Notes under the pieces: model-generated
Seen by the model: the letters and a program-made list of their open reading frames with translations, nothing else
What the model was told of the DNA's origin: nothing
Databases searched by the model: none
Program-made: the position numbers and the translations under genes
From: Klebsormidium nitens
Taxonomy: Eukaryota; Streptophyta; Klebsormidiophyceae; Klebsormidiales; Klebsormidiaceae
Assembly: GCA_000708835.1 (NCBI GenBank)
Contig: DF237304.1
Coordinates: 31,005 to 95,004 of the forward strand
Length of the DNA stretch: 64,000 bases
Direction: 5' to 3'
Shown here: positions 34,262 through 46,300 of the stretch, piece after piece
Layout of the letters: every line of letters begins with the position of its first letter
Numbering within the stretch: the first letter of the stretch is position 1

Positions 34262-37200
34262 ATGGCGACCACGAGTCAAGATTGGCACACGCGCCCCACG
34301 AATCCAAAGAACCCTGTGGTAAGTATGACTGCACAGTATGAGGAGCTTTGAAAATCATCTCCATGTGAAGGTTAGCTGGCCAGCATTCAGGCTGGCTTCC
34401 TCACAGAAAGAAGGAATCGCCTGTTTTTGTGTCCATTTTGAGTCCCAGTAATCTGACAGTCTGGTCGGAATTGTCTGCAAAGAATTGATTGAGGCAGCTG
34501 CTTGGAGTGGTGGACTTTCCAGAAGGACGTCTTTGTTCACCACCTTACCATCAACGAGTTCCTTTTCGTTTTGGAGCTCCCCTTCGCCCAGTGCACTGGG
34601 AAAGATTTTGAAAAAGGTTTGGTGGTGGCGGCGTGTCAGCAGGATGTTAGAATGTGATTCTCATTGTGGTATGTTCACCATCAGCACTTTAAAATAGTGT
34701 TCAGAGAGAATTTGCGCTGATCTATTCCAGCTAGAATCCTGATTGATTTGTTGTAGAAAGTGCTGATATTGAAGATACCGCGAAGAATGTTACAATCTCA
34801 CATTCTGTAAACACGCCGCCACCACCAAAGCATGTGCAAAATCTTTCACAATGCTGGGGCGAAGGGGAGCTTCAAAATGGGAAGGAACTCGTTGATGCTA
34901 AGGTGGTGGACAAAGACGTCGTTCTGGAAAGTCTTTCCCCATGGCAGTCATCCTGGTCCTTCCACAAATTGGTTTTGGTTTCGTAAGCCCCAGCCGTGGT
35001 GTTCTGAGAGTAGAATGTGCTGATGTTTTCGGCTGGATTCGTGACTAATCTGTTGCTGGGGCTCACGAAAGAATTGGTGAATGTAACAGAACGCGCCACC
35101 CTGAGCTGTGCTTGAGATGGGAGGACAGTGGACATTTGGTTGAATGTCTGCTAACGTGAGGCAGCTGAATATTTGTGGAATTGACCAGGATAACCCCCAT
35201 GGAGAACGTTAAGGGCAATTTGGCTCGTACGCAGTCATACCAAAGACCGGAAGGGTGCATTCAGGTAGTATTTCGGGCAGTCAGCACAGCACCTCAATCA
35301 AGTGGCACTCTACCTTGGCCCCCGATGGCTGTCCAGAAGGTGAAGAGGCTGAGTGAGGTTCAGCCGTTGCCTGTTTTCAACAGGTGTTCTTCGACGTGAC
35401 CATTGGTGGACAAGATGCAGGGCGCATCAAAATGGAGCTGTTTGCGGACATCGTTCCAAAAACTGCAGAAAATTTCAGGTTAGCAGCACCTTCCTTCTGA
35501 GCTTCTTGACCCCTGGTAAGTTTCTGCTTGATGCTGGTAGAGAAGAGGTGCATCCCCGTAGTACTGGTAGACAAACAGGTTGGAGGCCCCAGGTTCTTTT
35601 TGGGGGTGTATCTCTGTTTTCCGGTCTTTGTCCAGGGTCGAACATGTCAATTGAACACAGTTGTTAGAGCAGCTCGGATTGCCTCACCGTGGGGGGGAGA
35701 AAACCTGGGGGTATGCTGGTTGGCAGATTGAAGGAGTAAGTTGAGGTGATGGCCTTTGCTTTGCTGCTAGGGTCTTTTTGCTTTGCCGGATGAAAGGTGG
35801 AGCTTTCACTCTGAAGCTGCTGATTAAGGGCGCAAAGAATGTCATCAATGCTCTGGAGCGGATTATTATGGCGTCCACCGGATTGAAGCTCCCCATCACG
35901 CGGTCAGGGCTCGACATCAATCATTTCCTATTTTCTTGACTCTCCGCTCCCAGTGGTCTCGAGCACCTGCATATCCACCATTATTGATAGCTCACATGAA
36001 GCTCTCGCGGCACCTGCCACGACTCCATTTGTCTCTGGTATCAGGAACGTTCTCACTGTTCCTTGTCGTTGTTTGGCAGGCAATTTTGCACAGGGGAGTA
36101 TCGGTAAGTTTTTCCCTTAGTCTCTCATAGCACAGCAGTACTGCTGTCAGGATATTCCGTAGTGCGGTGAATCAAACCAGAACAAGAAGTCATGTGCCTT
36201 GACTCGTATGAAAGAGACAAAAGCTCCTTCCCTGTGAGCGAACGACTCACAAAGGCTGCGTCGTCTCTTCGAAAGCCTACCTAGTACATGGTTCAGACTT
36301 CTTTTCATCTGTCTACTTATTCCTGCTTGAGTCGGTTTGAGTACAGCCTCTGCCCGTCGCATATCTTTTGCAGAGGAGCTGCCTCTGCACACAGACGTAG
36401 TGACAACTGTCGAGTTCTGCGTAGCTCCGTAAGTCCTACAAAGGGCCTCTGATGCCGATAGGTTTGAGAAGTAGGTGGTTGGAAAGGTACTGAAAGGGTT
36501 TGAGAAAATATTCGAACTTCAGCTACGAAATGAACAAGTCCCGTGCAGGAAAAGTGGGATTCCTGTAGGCTACAAGGGTTGCGCCTTCCATCGGGTAATT
36601 AAGGACTTCATGATACAAGGGGGCGACTTTGTGAAGGTGAGCGTTTCCCTGCTACTCAAGAAGGGAACAAAAAGCAGATTTCGATTGAATGTCTGGAAGT
36701 GGCGCCCTGGAAGAGCTTGTGGAATCGTCAAGTCTTACCTAAAATGGATGAGAAAGTCAGGGCTCAGGCGGTTTCATACAATCAACTGTTGAAGACCGCA
36801 AAAACGGGCGTTTCCTTCTGCAAACCACCGAGCCTGTGTCGCTCTGACTGTTCCGTATGTCTTTCATTCCTTTGCAACTTTTCACTAGGCACTGGTTTTG
36901 CTGTTTGTCTCCTTACACCTGTCGATCGGATCAGCCCGCACCCTGACCTGCCCACGAGAAACAAATAACTTCGCGAGGGCTCCGTCAGCTCGAAGATCTC
37001 CTTTCCCCTTGGAAGAAGTGCATAACGTCAGGAGGGGCTTCAAGTTCCTGTGACCGGTACTGGGCCTCTGTTTTCTTCACGTCAGAATGACGTCAGCAAC
37101 TGTTGAATGCGGACTCCCCCGTCACGTGCAGGGAGACGGCAGCGGGTGCGTCTGCATATACGGAACCAAGTTCGACGACGAAAACTTCGTGGCCTCGCAC

Positions 37201-38244
37201 ACAGGACCCGGCTTGCTGTCGATGGTGAGCAGCGTCGTCCTCGCCTCGTGCTTAAGACAGCCAACAGAAATTCATGAGCAAATCGGAGGTTGCCCTTGCC
37301 GTATGTTGATGCCGTCGATTGATTGTTTGTGCCGCTGACGTCCTGCAGAACGAGGGCAGTTCCCCGTTTTAGCAACGGAGACCTGCTTCAAGGAATTCGT
37401 TTTGGTCCCCTGGTCCCCTGCGACGCGCATCAGGGCGGTTCGGTGTTGACTGGATGCAGGCCGGCATGGCTAAGCCGATCGCTGCAAGAGAGTTTTTTGA
37501 AATCTCGCTCCGTTCTTGTTGCAGGCCAACAGTGGACCCAACACAAATGGATGCCAGGTAGGTATTTCTGGGTCTTTCCAAACACTTCACGTTTCGTGCA
37601 AGTTTCCTGCTAGATGCGGTTGTTGTCACCCTTCCAGTGCTTGGGAACCTGTGCTTGACAAGCTGCAGGCAAGGCCCTACTTCATTGGTTGTCAAAGACT
37701 ATCTTGAGCTTCGGGAAGATGCGCGTTTTGGCCCAACTATTACAAGGGTTAACTGAATGATCACAAGCTGACTCGAGTCTGTCTATCTTCTGACTTACCT
37801 CGTCGTCCGACTCCTTCCAGTTCTTTATCACGTGTGCAAAATCCGACTGGCTGGACAACAAGCACGTCGTCTTTGGGGTAAGCATTTCAGCTCTGTACTC
37901 GCGTTTGTGCTGTAGTGGCGAAGTTTGCAATCACCCAAAAATGCTTATGCAATCTTTCTAGTTGTCTTCTTCGACAGACCATTCTCCTATAGGTTTGGAA
38001 TTTAAGGGTCTCGCATTTATCATTGTGAACACCGGAAATGTAGATGTGGTGAATCCATGTTGACTCCGGCGGGGGTCAATGTAAGTTGGCTTGTGAGGGC
38101 GAAAGTCTTGATCATACATGTCTTGTCTCGCAGAGGGTGTTGGGGGATGGCTTGCTGGTTGTACGAAAAATAGAGAACGTTCAGTCTGGTGCGCAAAACA
38201 GACCCAAACTAGCATGCGTTATATCAGAGTGTGGTGAAATGTAG
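34262..38244 (+). CDS. CYP22: Cyclophilin-type peptidyl-prolyl isomerase, CYP22/PPIH orthologue
   Basis: Peptidyl-prolyl cis-trans isomerase; the animal orthologue PPIH belongs to the U4/U6.U5 tri-snRNP of the spliceosome. Eight exons join without error: 34262-34318, 35384-35478, 36080-36103, 36549-36636, 37132-37224, 37525-37557, 37821-37877 and 38134-38244 (TAG), giving 185 residues, the family length. The N-terminus [19 protein letters not shown] matches plant CYP22. Then follow [82 protein letters not shown] and C-terminal VISECGEM. Catalytic Arg and Phe in [15 protein letters not shown] and the Trp of SDWLD, which confers cyclosporin binding, are present. Exon 3 is a 24-base microexon. 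Intron 1 (1,065 bp) holds a large foldback. No sign of damage. Confidence 0.95.
34513..34933. repeat. Foldback: about 178-bp imperfect inverted repeat in cyclophilin intron 1
   Basis: 34513-34690 is matched, with mismatches and small gaps, by the reverse complement of 34756-34933 (for example CATCAACGAGTTCCTT and TTTGGTGGTGGCGGCGTGT on both arms). The loop is about 65 bp. Both arms read similarly when translated outward-in (DVFVHHL(T/S)INEFL), which may reflect a coding ancestor or only the inverted duplication. Transcribed RNA would form a long hairpin. Confidence 0.75.
36080..36103 (+). other. 24-nt microexon of the cyclophilin gene
   Basis: Sequence GCAATTTTGCACAGGGGAGT and four more bases lies between ttggcag and gtaag. 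It supplies exactly the missing family residues (R)QFCTGEY(R) and restores phase between 35478 and 36549. Confidence 0.93.
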
Positions 38245-41200
38245 GACGATGTGGGAGGATGATACTAGCTTGATGCATACATGTTGCTTTCATTTTTCAT
38301 GATTATAAAAAGAAATGTCCCTAAAAGCTTGAATCAGGTAAAGCACATGCTCGCTCTTTGCTCAATATCAGGCATTGAGTATCATTCAGTTCGCGAAGGT
38401 CTTATACTACAGAACCTTGTGAGGGTTTGATCCGATCTGACGTACCTATGCAGGCCAGAAGTTTTGATGGATTTCGAGTCTTGTTCGTCACAAGTAAAAC
38501 TTGTTGAATCTGTTCGCAGCTAGGTAGCTCTGATTTGCGCTGGCATGTTTCCAGCATCCAGCGATTGCTCATGAGAAGCTGGCACTCCGATACGTACTGC
38601 GGCGGCACAAATCGTGGTACCTACATATATACGATTACCGAGTTGCACGCCGTGTTCAATTGTAGAACTCTGGCACCGTTGATCTGCATAGGTTCGATGC
38701 AGGGATCATCCTTCGTCCTTCTGAGCAGCCATCTTAATATACAAGATTATCTAGTCGGACAGGCTTCAGCATTCCATGACGCCGTGTCTTCTGGCCGGCG
38801 AGCCAGCGCTAGCCCGGTGGCCGTAGTCAGGCGCTCTAAGTACTAGGTAGCTCTAGGACTACAGTCGTTTGCATGTGCGCTAAATTGAAATGAAGTTCGT
38901 CAACATCGATAGCTGCCATGGACGTGAGATATCTTATTCAAAAGCTTGCGTGCCCACCGTCATGCGATTTAACCTGCCATCATCTCGCCACTGCCTGGCA
39001 TCATATGGCACATGCATGGCTGGCCAGCGACATGCCATATTTCAAGTATGTGCCATGTGAACTGAACCGATGCAGGTTGATCTGACGAAAGTCTGTCGAC
39101 TCCTTCAGAGTATCTGTTGCAATTCACGTCAACCAAAGATATCGTGCAAGAGCCTGACACGCCGACATTCTTTTGCAACACGGCGCCGAACTAGAGACTG
39201 AGAGAGACCAAGAAATTCGGACTGAGGATGTCAAGATTCGCAAGCTCATAACGTGTAACGCGTGCTCATAGTTGGCGGGCCAGGATCTGAACGGACGTGA
39301 TAATACTCAAAGTTGGGCCGGCCAGGACCGTCCTCTTGGCCGCCAGCTCAGGGCACATGAAACTCGACATTTTCGTCCACGTACTCCCCTGCCTCCTACT
39401 CAAACTGCATGACAACGTTGTTTTCTACTGGAATTTATCATTCTTTGCAGTTTCAGCTTTGGATGGTCGAAGTCGCACCGATCGTCGCGATCCTGCATGG
39501 ATCCAGGTCGACTGCGATCCTAAATGTACCCCGATCGCAAGTTCACCCTACCATTTCGCTTCATTGAGTCGTCTCATCAGTTTTCGCAGCTCAGCAACTT
39601 GAGCCGCCCCGAGACCTCACACATCCGCTTCAACGGCAATGTCGATGCTTACATGCCAGAAAAGCTGAATTCGGCGGAATCCAAGAACGACCACGTTCTG
39701 GTCTGACCTTATACGGAGGTTCTGTTCCTGGACCTGCGGTCAGCTCGCCGAGAGCTAGACCAATGCATGCTACTTTTCCAAGCTGAACTTACGGATTGCG
39801 CAATAGTCCGAAGGCGTACGATTATCTTGTAGCTAGTGATCGTAGTACTTTGGATGCTCGCACCAGGAAACTTCAAGGAAATTTGCACTTGTTTAAGGTC
39901 ACAAGGAACAAAAGAATAGGCAAGAATCATGGTGGTTACCAAAAGGGAGATTGTGATGTCCTTGCTACGGCTAACAAATGAATGGCTGTCAGAATCGTCC
40001 GACCATGCTAAACGGAGCCGTCTGATCCTTTTCCGGTCCAGTACCGCTCAGGACAGCTGTCACAGCTGATTACTTATACGGCCCTGACACAATCTTTATG
40101 CTGCCGGTCCTCTCAAGGTTTGCCAAACAATCTTGAGAGGACCGATTGTCAAAGAATCGAGCTCCTGGCTCGCCGGCCTAGCTGGCTTTTGAAAGAGCTG
40201 AACTCTTTCAGCTCCGGCTAGTCGAACCCATGTCGCCTGACCGTCACAGATATCATTCGTCGAAGTCTGTCATCTCAACAACTTATTGCAAGGTACTCTG
40301 ATTTGGTACCACCCGACAAGTTGGTCCTATTCGATGGTGTTACAGACGTGCTTGCCGCCCAAACGCCTTTCGTTCCAGCCGCACCTGAAAGTCAGCTTCA
40401 GCTCAATTTCAATCAGTGACTCTGGCAACCTCAATCAGGCAGTCCCCAGCTGCGAGCCCACAAGCCTCAATGCTTTGGCGACTAGTTATACCTAGTTCAA
40501 AGGACGAGGCCGGGACAGCTCAGTGAGCAGCTGTCGAAAGACCCATGGGCTAACATTACATATCGTCGAAGTTGGCTGATTCGAGTTCTTACGAGCCTGT
40601 GATCACGTGTCACGAAGTTCCTGAAAGGGAAGATCAAAGTGCAGTCTGATCATGCTTACGTTGTCTTTCCTCCTGGCACCGACGCTTCATGAGGCCTAGA
40701 ACCTAACCGCAAGCCTCACGAGCTGGGTCAACGGGGATCGAGTCAACGTTGCAAGACAGTCACCACCAAAAGGGGACTGGCATGAAAGACAAATCAGGGG
40801 CGTCTCAAAGCTTGCGGTTTGGATAGGTACGTGACAGGTTTCAGAATGTCAAAACCCTGTTCGATGGACGCGGAGCGTGGATGTGTCAATGAACACAAGA
40901 TCAGATCCGGGTCAGACTCTCCACGGCCCTATAACTCTTTCTTGATTACTTATTAAAGAAGGTCCAATCCGCATCGACCAGCTGGCAATTATGATGTCAC
41001 TACGTCGTCGATAGCTTGCTTCAACGTACAGACTATTGTGTCCCGTCAAGTATTATCGCTGGAGTGGTTGCTGCACTGCGAGGAAAAGATGGTACCTACT
41101 AGTACAAGGGCGGAGTGACACGGAAATATAAGTTGTAGTGCTGGTGAACTGTACTGTGCACCAGTGCACTCAGTCTGTGCTCTGTGCTGTGTCAGAGTGC

Positions 41201-43345
41201 AACAGGCTCAGAATGATTGAAGACCCAAGGCCTAAGGCAATGATTGGGGGAATGACAAAAAACGCACGGTTCAACCGAAAAAGTGGAAGAGCGCACCGTG
41301 ATGTGAAACCGTCGATGAGAAGGAGATCCTCAATGAACGGTTCAGAGCCTCGAATGAAAAGCGCCGTTCATGATTATTGAGCGGCTACGCACCGAGGTAT
41401 GCGGTCGGATGATTCCGAGTCAATCAGAGGTCGGCCGCCGTTACACCGTACGACCCGTGCGAGTTTGAAACCTACTTTCTTGTGGTCCACAGGGCCTCGA
41501 TTTTCCGAAGAGCCCCGCGAAATAAACGGCCTGCAAATTCGGGCGGCCGGGGATCTGATCTCGTCCGTAGTTCGCACACTTGAGCTCTGCTGCTTCCCGC
41601 AGAATGACGCCGGAGGGACGATCAATTGCGGAGCCATCATTGCGGATTTCAGTGACTCTGAGTCTGAGCACACACACACACCATGCAAGGCTAAGGGGTT
41701 CGTCACAATCGATCAAAAAGTTACAACTTACAAGCCCGCTGGTTGAATGCAAGAGGTAGATCAGGTAGAGTTTCCTGGTTAGTATGGTTATATTACTGTA
41801 GTAGGTTTTTACGAAAAGTTTCACACTTCTAAGTTCTCACCTGGGCTCTCTGATACTGAGAAAGTACTAGAAAGGGATAGCGCCAGGCTTGACTGAAATC
41901 CAGTGCTCATCATCAGAGCCATGTTTTCAGTGCCTGCTCCACGACTTTCTCGTGAGACACAGCATCTGATTTCTGACATGCTTCCTAGCTGCATGATAAG
42001 AAACAAGACAGGGGATCAGGTAGGGTCTTGACGAAGGACGTGGCAGCACTGAGCTCATACTCGCCTCGACTTCGTGCACTGAGTCCTGTGATCAGGAAGA
42101 TTCTCGTCTGTGAAACCTTGAATCAACTGAAGCCACGAATTGTACTGAAGCCAGGAGTTGCGCTTCTCTAGCACCGACATACACGTCGAAGTCAACTCTG
42201 ACAGGTGTCTGAACGCCCTATACCAAGTCAATTGCGAGGCATCCGAAGTTAACAGTGGCACTTTCCAAGAAGAAATGCGCAATTAGCGAGAGGAATAGGA
42301 CTTGCATTGGGCAATTGAGGATCGACAAGCCAGGTAGGGCTCCGAAGCCCCTTGCCAGTCTGTAGTCTCTGGGCCCCCTGTCACCAATTTTCTATACAAG
42401 TGAATTAGCTCTGCTGGAGCGACTACACGAAAGTTGAAAAATACCAGGCTGCTAACTTTGCCCTCTGTGGGCTTTTTTATGGGGCTTGTGATCAGCTCAG
42501 TCCCTGCCATCTCGTTCAGGAATTCTCCCATTGCGACGTTCGTTTGACTGGTCGAGCTTACCGTCACTGGAAAGGAGCTCAGGAAAAGTATCCAATGCTC
42601 AACTCAGACTTGGCCACAGAGACGCTGTGAGCTTGACAGGGGTATCCAGCTGGTCTACTTTGGGAGGTACCTGCTCACTGGGGGGTTAGCAAGCAGCCCC
42701 GTAACTTTAAGGTTTAGGACTGGTAGCCAGGTTAAACAAGGGGTTGAGCAAGGGTGGTTAAGCGCAGCTGTGCAGCCCCCTCATTGTGGGTCTAACAACT
42801 GACGTGGGGGGAACCCACCAAAGACAACTGATCAGGTATGCAATGCTTCAACTCTTCTAGATTAAGCCCACAGGTCATGATGAGAGAGAAATAGTCACAG
42901 ATTTTCAAAGAATGGACTTTTTCTTTATGAAAGTCATCTACCTGAGCGAGGCCAACTATCTTGAAGGAGCTTGGTAGTGTTCTATGGTGACCTTCAGAGT
43001 GATCTAGACTAACAGCTTTCAGGAAGTCAGCACCTTAGATGAGTATCAGCACAATTCCGGTTCTGCCCAAACCTCTTGTTTGGATGCACACTCAAAGTGA
43101 GAAGAGTTCACTTTTAAAGTCACCTTTTGGAAGGAGTGATTACTGAGAGTACATCAGCGGTGTGTAGATACGTTGCAGAAGTCATCTATACATTTCAAGA
43201 CTCTGGAAGGACCAACATTAGCGTAGTGTGACAGGGCGCATCTTGTAAGCAGGGACACCGTGAACTTGACTTGCTCTAGTCTGCTGCTGGACTCTAAAAT
43301 GGGGTTGACTATGTGCACATTTCTCTTGATCTAACAGGAACTACT
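38245..43345. other. 5.1-kb intergenic stretch, no convincing gene
   Basis: Several short ORFs (for example 39297-39602 plus, 41399-41746 plus, 42283-42567 minus) have no recognised family and no consistent splice context. A hairpin with 13-bp perfect arms lies at 40105-40117/40132-40144. A short TATAGGA tandem repeat lies at about 43505-43528. Confidence 0.45.
40105..40144. repeat. Perfect hairpin CGGTCCTCTCAAG / CTTGAGAGGACCG
   Basis: Thirteen-base arms with a 14-base loop (GTTTGCCAAACAAT) that itself can pair TTTG with CAAA. It is followed by a smaller hairpin GAAAGAGCTGAACTCTTTC. It could be the core of a small element; no gene or terminator context supports a function. Confidence 0.55.
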
Positions 43346-46300
43346 ATGGCGCGCATAGCTGGCCTGACAAGAATGCCAGCTGGCGCTTTGCCGCTCCAAC
43401 ACCTGGAGGTGTGTCAACTCCCTGAAGCTATCCTCTACAATGCAAAGACTGACAAACTTTCTCATACAGCCCATGTATTGCAATCTGAGATTAGGATATG
43501 GGCTATAGGATATAGGATATAGGATATCGATTTTCCTTTGGATGCTTCTGGAGCTTTGCCTCCTGCCAATTGTTTTAGCAAGAGTGATCCCTTATGAGCT
43601 ACAGGATTTGGCAGCCAGATCAGTCTACAATGCCAGGTTTCTAACCTTACCTGTGATCACTCAAGTTCTTATCAAAGAAGCTCTGGTTCTTGTGCAGAAC
43701 CGCGCAGCAAGCCTTCCAGGCAGCTCTGCCGAGACCCAAATGAACGTGTCACCTCTGCACCCTGGTTCAAGACTAGGCACGCGGACAGCTGGCATTTGCC
43801 CCCCCCGCACTCCATGCTTTTCAACATATGAGGGGCTCCGAGCACGTCCACTGAGCTCTTATGCCCCACAGTCCATAAGCTATGGGAAAAGAGGATTCAA
43901 GGTGGCTTCACCGCACGCAATGTACGCGGAAGGGGCGGCTACCAGACCTGGCCATGGAGCTGACATCAGCAGAGGTGAGACTGACATCAGCAGAGGTGAA
44001 GGCTCTGGTTCATCTCGTTCAAGGCTCAAGCCCCTGCGATGCTTCTGTTCCTGAATACATGAGCCCTTGTTTTCTAAAATTTGTGTTCCTTCACATTCAG
44101 TGCCATTGGTTGTGATGCCATAAGACAGGTTCAAAGTGCCGTCTCTTCTAGAAAGCCTCCAGATTTTTGACAGCTGTGCCTCCAGTGCAAGTCTAGGGCC
44201 TTCTTTCAGCGGGCGCTTGGGTGTGCCAGTCTGCTTCTCTTGTTCGAGCCTTCTCTGCTTCTCATCGTCAACTTGACCGCCCTCTTTCTTGCGCGGTCAC
44301 GTTGAAAGCATTGCGAAACTCTGAAAATTTTCCATCTTCAGTTTCTAAAATGAAACAGCTGTTGATTGGGGATACCTGATCAGACAGCGTCTATTGACGC
44401 TCACGGCCTAGGTTTGACGAATGCTTCATCTTTGTTTGAAAGGGGAAAAGTAGACTATATTCGGCACACCCTTTTCACCCTCCTACCTTCGACTTCGCGC
44501 AGACAATCTCGAGCAAGCCGCAGCGGCGAGCCTGCTCTTCCAACTGCAGAGAGACTCCGGCGTCCAAACCATTTCCGTTGGAGAGATGGACATCCATTCC
44601 GTATCGCGCGGCGAGGCCGGAATGCTCTCCACCCTCTCGGAAGAGACCGATCTCTGGTCCGCGGTCCACGTAGACACCGGTCTTCGCGCCGATGTTCACA
44701 GCTGTCCTGGATTGCTTAGCAAAGCCGAGAGGGAAAACGTCGCGGCAGTGATGGCCGAACACGGGGGAGCTCTGTACCGCCCGGAGCATATGCAGCGCGC
44801 GCTGGCCGCGGTGGGCGACCGCGTGTCGAGGCAAGAGGTGGGCTGGTCGCCCTTTTTACCTAACAGGGCTCAGAGTATAGCATTCTGTTCGAGGAATCAG
44901 GAGAAGCGTGTCCGAAGCCGACGCAGATGAGAAAGCCTTGTTGGAGGCCTGGTAATGCGCTGCGTGGCCAGGCAGAAGCGCCAAGTTACTAGTTGCTGTA
45001 CAGATGACGTTTCGAAATTTGGACGACTCCGTTTGACACCATCTTCGCACACAGTCAGTCGGATGCTGAATCTTTGGGTCTCATCTTCATGTCTTAGAGA
45101 GTCCACATGATCAAGAAAACATACTCACAAGGTCGTCATACACTTTCAGATTCTGGTCAGCTTTATTCCCTAAACCGCAGTCAGTTACAACAGAGTGCCG
45201 ACACAGCCGTCCAATCCGCGTTCGAAGCGGATCGAATCAGCCTAATCTGATTGCTTTTCAAATCGACTCTGTTCTTCCGTACAGGCTGAGAAGTTGCTGA
45301 TGGAAGCAGGCGGCTCCTTCTCCTCTGTGCTCGCCTTCGAGCGGATGCTGAATGACATCAACATTGCGGCGACAGCTGTCCAGACGTGCGTGCCGGAAAG
45401 CGCGAGCAACGTGCATATCCTGCGCCCGCATATGATGCGGAAGGAGTATAAGAGGGGCGAGATTCTGGCCCTTCAGGGTAAGGCGATTACGTCTGCCAGT
45501 CTCCAGAAAGAGAGAGCTGACCTGGCCGCACATAAACCTCGAACGGAGGGATGATCGTCGTCGAGGAAACCAAGACTATCTGGCTGTTGCTACAGTCTTG
45601 ATCTGGGAGTACTAGATCCTCAGGGTATCATTCTCTGTTCTTCCGAACAGTCAAGAACGCCCGCGTCCCCCTTAAGTCAGAGTCGTGCGTACAAGTGATC
45701 TCTTCGTTGTCGAAACCTCTATATGGGCGTTGAAAGTTGAAGACTGGGCGTTGCGAATCTTGAATGGTTCAATCACGCTCTGACAACACACGGGAGTTGG
45801 CATCAGTCTTTTCCTACGATTGTAGAGAAAATCCGCTTCCATCCTTTCTTTATCTCAGACTTGTCCTGTTTTCGCTGACGTGGCAGGTGACATCGAGGCC
45901 GAGTTCTTCGCCCTTACCGCGGGCTCGGTCCACGTCATCAAGGACGGGAAGATGGTGGGCGGGATGAGTGCCCCCGACTACTTCGGAGAGCTGGCGCTCC
46001 ATACGCAGGTGCCCCGGTCTGTCACCATCCAGGTGAGCTTTAGGAAGGGTTTGGCTGCTGACCAGGCTGATTAACCAGACTTAAGTTGTTCAATAAGCGG
46101 GCCGTAAGTATGTTGAAAAACTGGTTCAACTGCTCGATTCTGGTCAGGGGACTATAAGCAGCTTCTAACCAGCCCGTAGCCGTAGCCGGTTGTGTTTCAT
46201 CGTCAAAAAGCCATATTGACACGAGTCTTTGGTAGTTAGCCATGGACGGTTATGGGCCGATTATGAGCTAGTTAGAGATCGGTTACATGTCCGAAAACCA

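Noticed and set aside
43880-44300. Minus-strand open frame with DDEKQRRLEQEKQ and a PLLMSVSPLLMS repeat
   Set aside because: It looks coding, but the downstream part is antisense to fusion-gene exon 2 and the rest lies in its intron; no start, partner exon or family was found.
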